DNA from: KBS-96 sp963722585
GTDB taxonomy: Bacteria; Acidobacteriota; Terriglobia; Bryobacterales; Bryobacteraceae
DNA: 64,000 nt
Direction: 5' to 3'
NCBI GenBank assembly: GCA_963722585.1
Contig: CAVRNU010000038.1
Location: forward strand, 48,853-112,852
The translations under genes were made by a program, and so were the position numbers. Under the pieces are notes generated by a model. The model did no database searches. It was not told the DNA's origin and was given only the letters and a program-made list of their open reading frames with translations. This document shows, in pieces, positions 60,851 to 64,000 of this stretch (position 1 is the stretch's first letter; every line of letters starts with the position of its first letter).

Positions 60851-62203
60851 CTACGCCGTTACGGGACGATCGCTCGTTTTCCAGTTTGCTGCATCCCAAT
60901 ATCTGACCTTGTTCATGCGATACGATTCCACCGCCAGGTTGATCAGGATCTGGGCGTGGGCCGCTGTTTCCACATCGAGGTGAGGTTTCTCGCGCGAACG
61001 CATGCACGACAGAAAGTTGCCAACGTGCAGCATCATCATGTCGCTTTGCTCGACTGGGATCTGGATTTCTTCTTTCCCAAATTTGTAATCGGGGAACAAA
61101 CCGCGCTCCGGCGAACCCGGTATCCTCACGAGTTCCGGTTTAACGGTGATGTACGGACTGTAGCGCTCGAACTGTCCATGCTCCACCATGATGAGCGTGC
61201 CTTCGTGGCCGCGAATCAATCCGGGGATGTGTTGTGAGTTGGCCATCGACGAACTGAGCACCAGCGAGTGGCCCTCCGGATACTCGGCTAGAAGATGGAA
61301 GGTGTCGGGTACCTCGCGGTCTGGAAAGGCATAAATGCCGCCGGAGGCTACAACGCGAGTTGGGAACTGCGGTTTATCCCAGCAGATATTGAGCGGCGCC
61401 ACAACGTGGAAGAAAAGATCGGTCGCGATCCCGCCCGAATAATCCCAGTATTTGCGGAAGCGGAAGAAACGGTCCGCGTCCCAAGGGCGTTTCGGAGCGG
61501 GTCCCAGCCATGTTTCCCAATCCACGTAATCGTCGCCCTTGCCGTTCGGCCCCGCGTCCGGATCGATGGGCCAGTTCCACTCACCCTCGATGGAATTTCG
61601 GTGGTACGAGCCCTGGCTCATGATCATTTTGCCGATCATGCCATCGGCAATCGCTTTCTTCGCTTTCCACCATTGATCGGCGGAGGTGGTTTGCGAGCCC
61701 ACCTGAACGATGCGCTTGCCTTCTCTTACCGTGTCCACCAGTTTCTTCGCCTCTTCAGTGGTGTGACACATCGGCTTTTCGAGATAAACGTCTTTACCCT
61801 GATCCATCGCTTCGAGCGCGACCTTGGCGTGCCAGTGATCGGGCGTTGCAACGATCACCGCGTCGATGTCAGGACGCGCAATCAGCTCCCGATAATCGGC
61901 GAATGCCTGGCATTGGTGATTTTCCGCGTTGATTCTGCGCCTTTTTGTGTAAACGTCGCAAACCGCAACGATCTGGCAGGCGTTGTTATTCTGTTCGGCA
62001 TACTTCGCGAACGCCTTGCCGACATATGTGCCACGCCCTCCGCAACCGACCAGTCCCACATTGATTCGGTCGTTTGCGCCTAAAACGCGGGACGTGTTGG
62101 TTTTGCTGTTACTTCGGGAGAAGGCCCGTCCAGCCATGGCAAGACCGGTAGCCACGCCTCCGGCTCGTTTCAGGAAACCTCGGCGATCGACATCTTCGGA
62201 CAT
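60851..62203 (-). CDS. Tat-exported Gfo/Idh/MocA-family oxidoreductase
   Basis: 450 residues; ATG 62203 with AGGAGAG eight bases upstream. RRGFLKRAGGVATGLAMAG is a twin-arginine signal. The NAD(P)-binding fold follows (INVGLVGCGGRGTYVGKAF, VATPDHWHAKVALEAMDQGKDVYLEKPMCHTTEEA, where EKP holds the catalytic Lys). The C-terminal domain has YWDYSGGIATDLFFHVVAPL, a segment seen in this exported group. Members act on extracellular or periplasmic sugars, often cyclitols or sugar acids. No clear operon partners; a HEAT-repeat gene lies 92 bases upstream on the same strand. Confidence 0.87.
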   Translation of the reverse strand: MSEDVDRRGFLKRAGGVATGLAMAGRAFSRSNSKTNTSRVLGANDRINVGLVGCGGRGTYVGKAFAKYAEQNNNACQIVAVCDVYTKRRRINAENHQCQAFADYRELIARPDIDAVIVATPDHWHAKVALEAMDQGKDVYLEKPMCHTTEEAKKLVDTVREGKRIVQVGSQTTSADQWWKAKKAIADGMIGKMIMSQGSYHRNSIEGEWNWPIDPDAGPNGKGDDYVDWETWLGPAPKRPWDADRFFRFRKYWDYSGGIATDLFFHVVAPLNICWDKPQFPTRVVASGGIYAFPDREVPDTFHLLAEYPEGHSLVLSSSMANSQHIPGLIRGHEGTLIMVEHGQFERYSPYITVKPELVRIPGSPERGLFPDYKFGKEEIQIPVEQSDMMMLHVGNFLSCMRSREKPHLDVETAAHAQILINLAVESYRMNKVRYWDAANWKTSDRPVTA

Positions 62204-62295
62204 TAAAAATTCTCTCCTTTTGCGGATTGAGACCGGACCACCGGCCCGGGTTAGGGAGTCACTAAAAGTTTACTACCGCAATCGTTCCAAAGGCA

Positions 62296-63279
62296 TTACA
62301 CGTTCTGGAACAGGCGCTGAAACTCGTGCTGAATTTCGGCCTCAGACCTACGCGCCACGACGTCTGTGAGCTTATCCCGAATGTCGTTCGAATCCCGATA
62401 TAACTTGAGAGCATCGAGGGCGGCGATCGCTTCGCTGGACCGGCGGCTTCGGACCACTTCCAACAGGAATCGAACCGCTTCTTCGTGGCGCGAAATGCTC
62501 AGCGCACGGAAGATAATTTCGTACTCGAGCAGAGGGTGCTTTTGCGCGAGTGCGGCCTTCAGGGCCGCTACCGCACCTGTGAGGCGCGAGGCTCCCAGCG
62601 CAAGCGCCGCCTCTTCTCTTACTTCGGCCGGAGTAGCTCGTAAGAATTCCGCTACAAACGAGACCGCTGCTTCGCCTTCCACGCGCAGCAGCGATTCAAA
62701 AACCTGGCCTGTAACGGTTGCGTCGACATCGCCCATGCGGGCCTTAATTCGCAACAGCAGGGCAGCCTCCCGGCCTTCCAAGGACTCTAGTGCAAGCGCG
62801 GCGTCCTTTCGCAAAGAGGGCGACGTCTCGGTGAGCAACCGCATAATGTGCCAAAGCTTGTCCTCTCGGGTTAGATCGGTGCAGCCAAGCAGTGCAAGCG
62901 CGCAGGTGGCGCGAACGGTGGCGGCGGTATCCTCTTCTCCTCCCCACACAGGTTCCAGTTGCACATGCTGAACACCCTTCAGGAAAACGGCAGATTCCGC
63001 ATGTCCGAGGTCCTTCAAAGCCTTTGCGATCGCCTCTTTGCCCCAGCATTTGGGATCGCTCTTAAGCGGATCGATCAACAGGCGCTCGAAGGACGCACAG
63101 AGATCCGGGATCAGTGAACGCACCTGCATTTCGGCGGTCAGTGCGGCGGCTTTCGCAACAATCACATTGACCTTGTCGCCGAGCGCTTTCCGAAGACCGC
63201 GAGAGCGCGCCTCGTCCGCTTCAGAACTGCGGAGCTTTACGAGTGCCTCCAACTCGCGCTCAATATTGCGGACAGGCAT
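62296..63279 (-). CDS. HEAT-repeat protein
   Basis: 327 residues, almost all helical. HEAT-like repeats can be seen at about 70-320: LRKDAALALESLEGREAALLL, VREEAALALGASRLTGAVAAL, EEAVRFLLEVVRSRRSSEAIAALDAL. The N-terminal 60 residues are helical but not clearly a repeat. No signal sequence or catalytic motif. Such proteins often act as scaffolds. There is no strong ribosome-binding site, so the start is uncertain. Confidence 0.75.
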   Translation of the reverse strand: MPVRNIERELEALVKLRSSEADEARSRGLRKALGDKVNVIVAKAAALTAEMQVRSLIPDLCASFERLLIDPLKSDPKCWGKEAIAKALKDLGHAESAVFLKGVQHVQLEPVWGGEEDTAATVRATCALALLGCTDLTREDKLWHIMRLLTETSPSLRKDAALALESLEGREAALLLRIKARMGDVDATVTGQVFESLLRVEGEAAVSFVAEFLRATPAEVREEAALALGASRLTGAVAALKAALAQKHPLLEYEIIFRALSISRHEEAVRFLLEVVRSRRSSEAIAALDALKLYRDSNDIRDKLTDVVARRSEAEIQHEFQRLFQNV

Positions 63280-63354
63280 GGGCGGGAATATCGTAGCATC
63301 GCGAGCGAGCTCCGCTGATCGCTTGCCAGGCCATCGATCGTTGAACCCCTCAGC

Positions 63355-63795
63355 TTATCCGGCCGCGGAAATAAGACGGAGCGTGTCCAGGTGGCGGTAG
63401 TGTTTTGGATTATTCGTCACAAGCGGTGCCGGCAGAATGAGTGCCGTGGCCGCGATCCAGGCGTCGGCTGAATTCATTTGACGTCCCTTGCGCGCGCTCT
63501 CATTCCGAATGGCAGCCCACCGAGCGCACAGCAGACCGTCGGAATGAAGAACTGCAAAGTCAGCTAAATAGGTTTCCAGGACGTCGCGTCTCTTCTGGCC
63601 CCAATTTGCATCCAAAGCACCTTGGCGCATCTCGGAGAGAGTCATGAATGAGATCACCAACTCGGAACCGCGCATGATGGCAACGTAGGGAGGCGCGAAC
63701 TCAGGATGCCACTTGAAAATGAAACTGGCGACATCTGTGTCAACAACCAGTCTCGGCGTCGCAGTCGGCGGGAGACTCAATGCGGCGCTGCTCAT
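63355..63795 (-). CDS. PIN-domain toxin, VapC-like
   Basis: About 147 residues. PIN acidic residues are present in LVVDTDVASF (two Asp), TLSEMRQG (Glu) and NSADAWIAATAL (Asp), followed by LVTNNPKHYRHLDTLRLI, the usual end of the fold. The start is uncertain (ATG 63795, ATG 63810 or a later TTG) because the N-terminus overlaps the antitoxin-like gene by 50-70 bases. PIN toxins of this type cleave RNA, commonly tRNA or mRNA, and are held in check by the antitoxin. Confidence 0.8.
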   Translation of the reverse strand: MSSAALSLPPTATPRLVVDTDVASFIFKWHPEFAPPYVAIMRGSELVISFMTLSEMRQGALDANWGQKRRDVLETYLADFAVLHSDGLLCARWAAIRNESARKGRQMNSADAWIAATALILPAPLVTNNPKHYRHLDTLRLISAAG

Positions 63796-63931
63796 AGATG
63801 AGGCGGACAAACTCTTCGGATTCCTCTGCTGCCCCGGGGTTGATGTGGCTTAGCAGCCGATCCAGAGAGAAAGGACCGGCCCGAACCAGGTTGGGCGGAT
63901 CCTTGACGGGCTGGGGAGGCAAATAATCCAT
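63740..63931 (-). CDS. Probable antitoxin partner of the PIN toxin
   Basis: 63 residues from ATG 63931 (TTG 63979 is possible but lacks an SD). DPPNLVRAGPFSLDRLLSHINPGAAEESEEFVRLIYEQRR is helix-rich and acidic at its end, as expected for the part that binds a PIN toxin. No DNA-binding motif was recognised. It lies directly upstream of and overlaps the toxin gene, so it should be translated with it. Confidence 0.65.
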   Translation of the reverse strand: MDYLPPQPVKDPPNLVRAGPFSLDRLLSHINPGAAEESEEFVRLIYEQRRIESPADCDAETGC

Positions 63932-64000
63932 TTTCGGGTACCATATTAGCGCCGCCGGCCCATTGAGGGCGAGCGTCAAAGGAGGACGTCTGTAATCCTA

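Noticed and set aside
1..64000. tRNA, rRNA, CRISPR or phage elements
   Set aside because: Intergenic gaps were read by eye and show no cloverleaf, spaced repeat array or integrase/transposase gene.

Overview
The window looks like chromosome from an Acidobacteriota bacterium, probably near Solibacter/Bryobacter. This is inferred from gene content: MacB_PCD domains of the kind found in the large acidobacterial permease family, a Ser/Thr kinase with a C-terminal PD40 propeller beside a small acidobacterial-type ECF sigma factor, a Reg_prop hybrid sensor kinase, a short winged-helix/TolB-like regulator, and a copy of the acidobacterial STGP...PEGK family. No rRNA, tRNA, CRISPR array, intact insertion sequence or phage gene was seen.

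Region 1 (1-33,000) is a large surface-glycan locus, already under way at the left edge. It holds five GT4 or GT2 cytosolic-type transferases plus the 3' end of another GT4, a polyprenyl-phosphate-sugar-synthase-like GT2, at least three classical GT-C-like membrane proteins and one PTPS_related membrane protein. It also holds two paralogous very large proteins that fuse an FtsX/MacB-type permease half to a GT-C-like module, a methyltransferase, a PIG-L deacetylase, an ATP-grasp/LMW-phosphatase fusion, a MOP-type flippase, a GDP-mannose 3,5-epimerase homologue and a WecG/TagA transferase. Two secreted beta-helix proteins of one family sit in the middle on opposite strands. Most adjacent + strand genes overlap or are closely spaced, so there are probably two or three operons. 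A plausible pathway: GT4/GT2 enzymes build a lipid-linked oligosaccharide on the cytosolic face, the flippase exports it, the GT2 at 4208 charges polyprenyl-phosphate with single sugars, and the GT-C proteins use those donors in the periplasm. The fused permease/GT-C proteins are the most unusual objects in the window.

Region 2 (33,116-42,544) has two divergent operons around a short control region with a 12-bp-period direct repeat. One encodes a secreted GH13 amylase, a DUF4410 protein and a secreted unknown protein. The other encodes a TolC/adaptor/RND efflux pump. The amylase appears to start at a CUG codon.

Region 3 (42,589-64,000) is a mixed housekeeping, regulatory and secreted set: a DUF1254 protein, a truncated winged-helix regulator, a Tat-exported sulfatase, a PD40 kinase plus ECF sigma factor, an HtrA-like protease divergent from a LytS/LytTR two-component pair, a Uma2-family nuclease-like protein, a PQQ dehydrogenase convergent with a 1,365-aa hybrid sensor kinase, a Tat-exported Gfo/Idh/MocA oxidoreductase, a HEAT-repeat protein and an overlapping antitoxin/PIN toxin pair.

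Three genes look damaged or wrongly framed: the 5' end of the first permease/GT-C fusion, the 3' end of the STGP-family gene, and the amylase N-terminus, which has no standard start codon. Short hairpin repeats of the REP type sit in several intergenic gaps.
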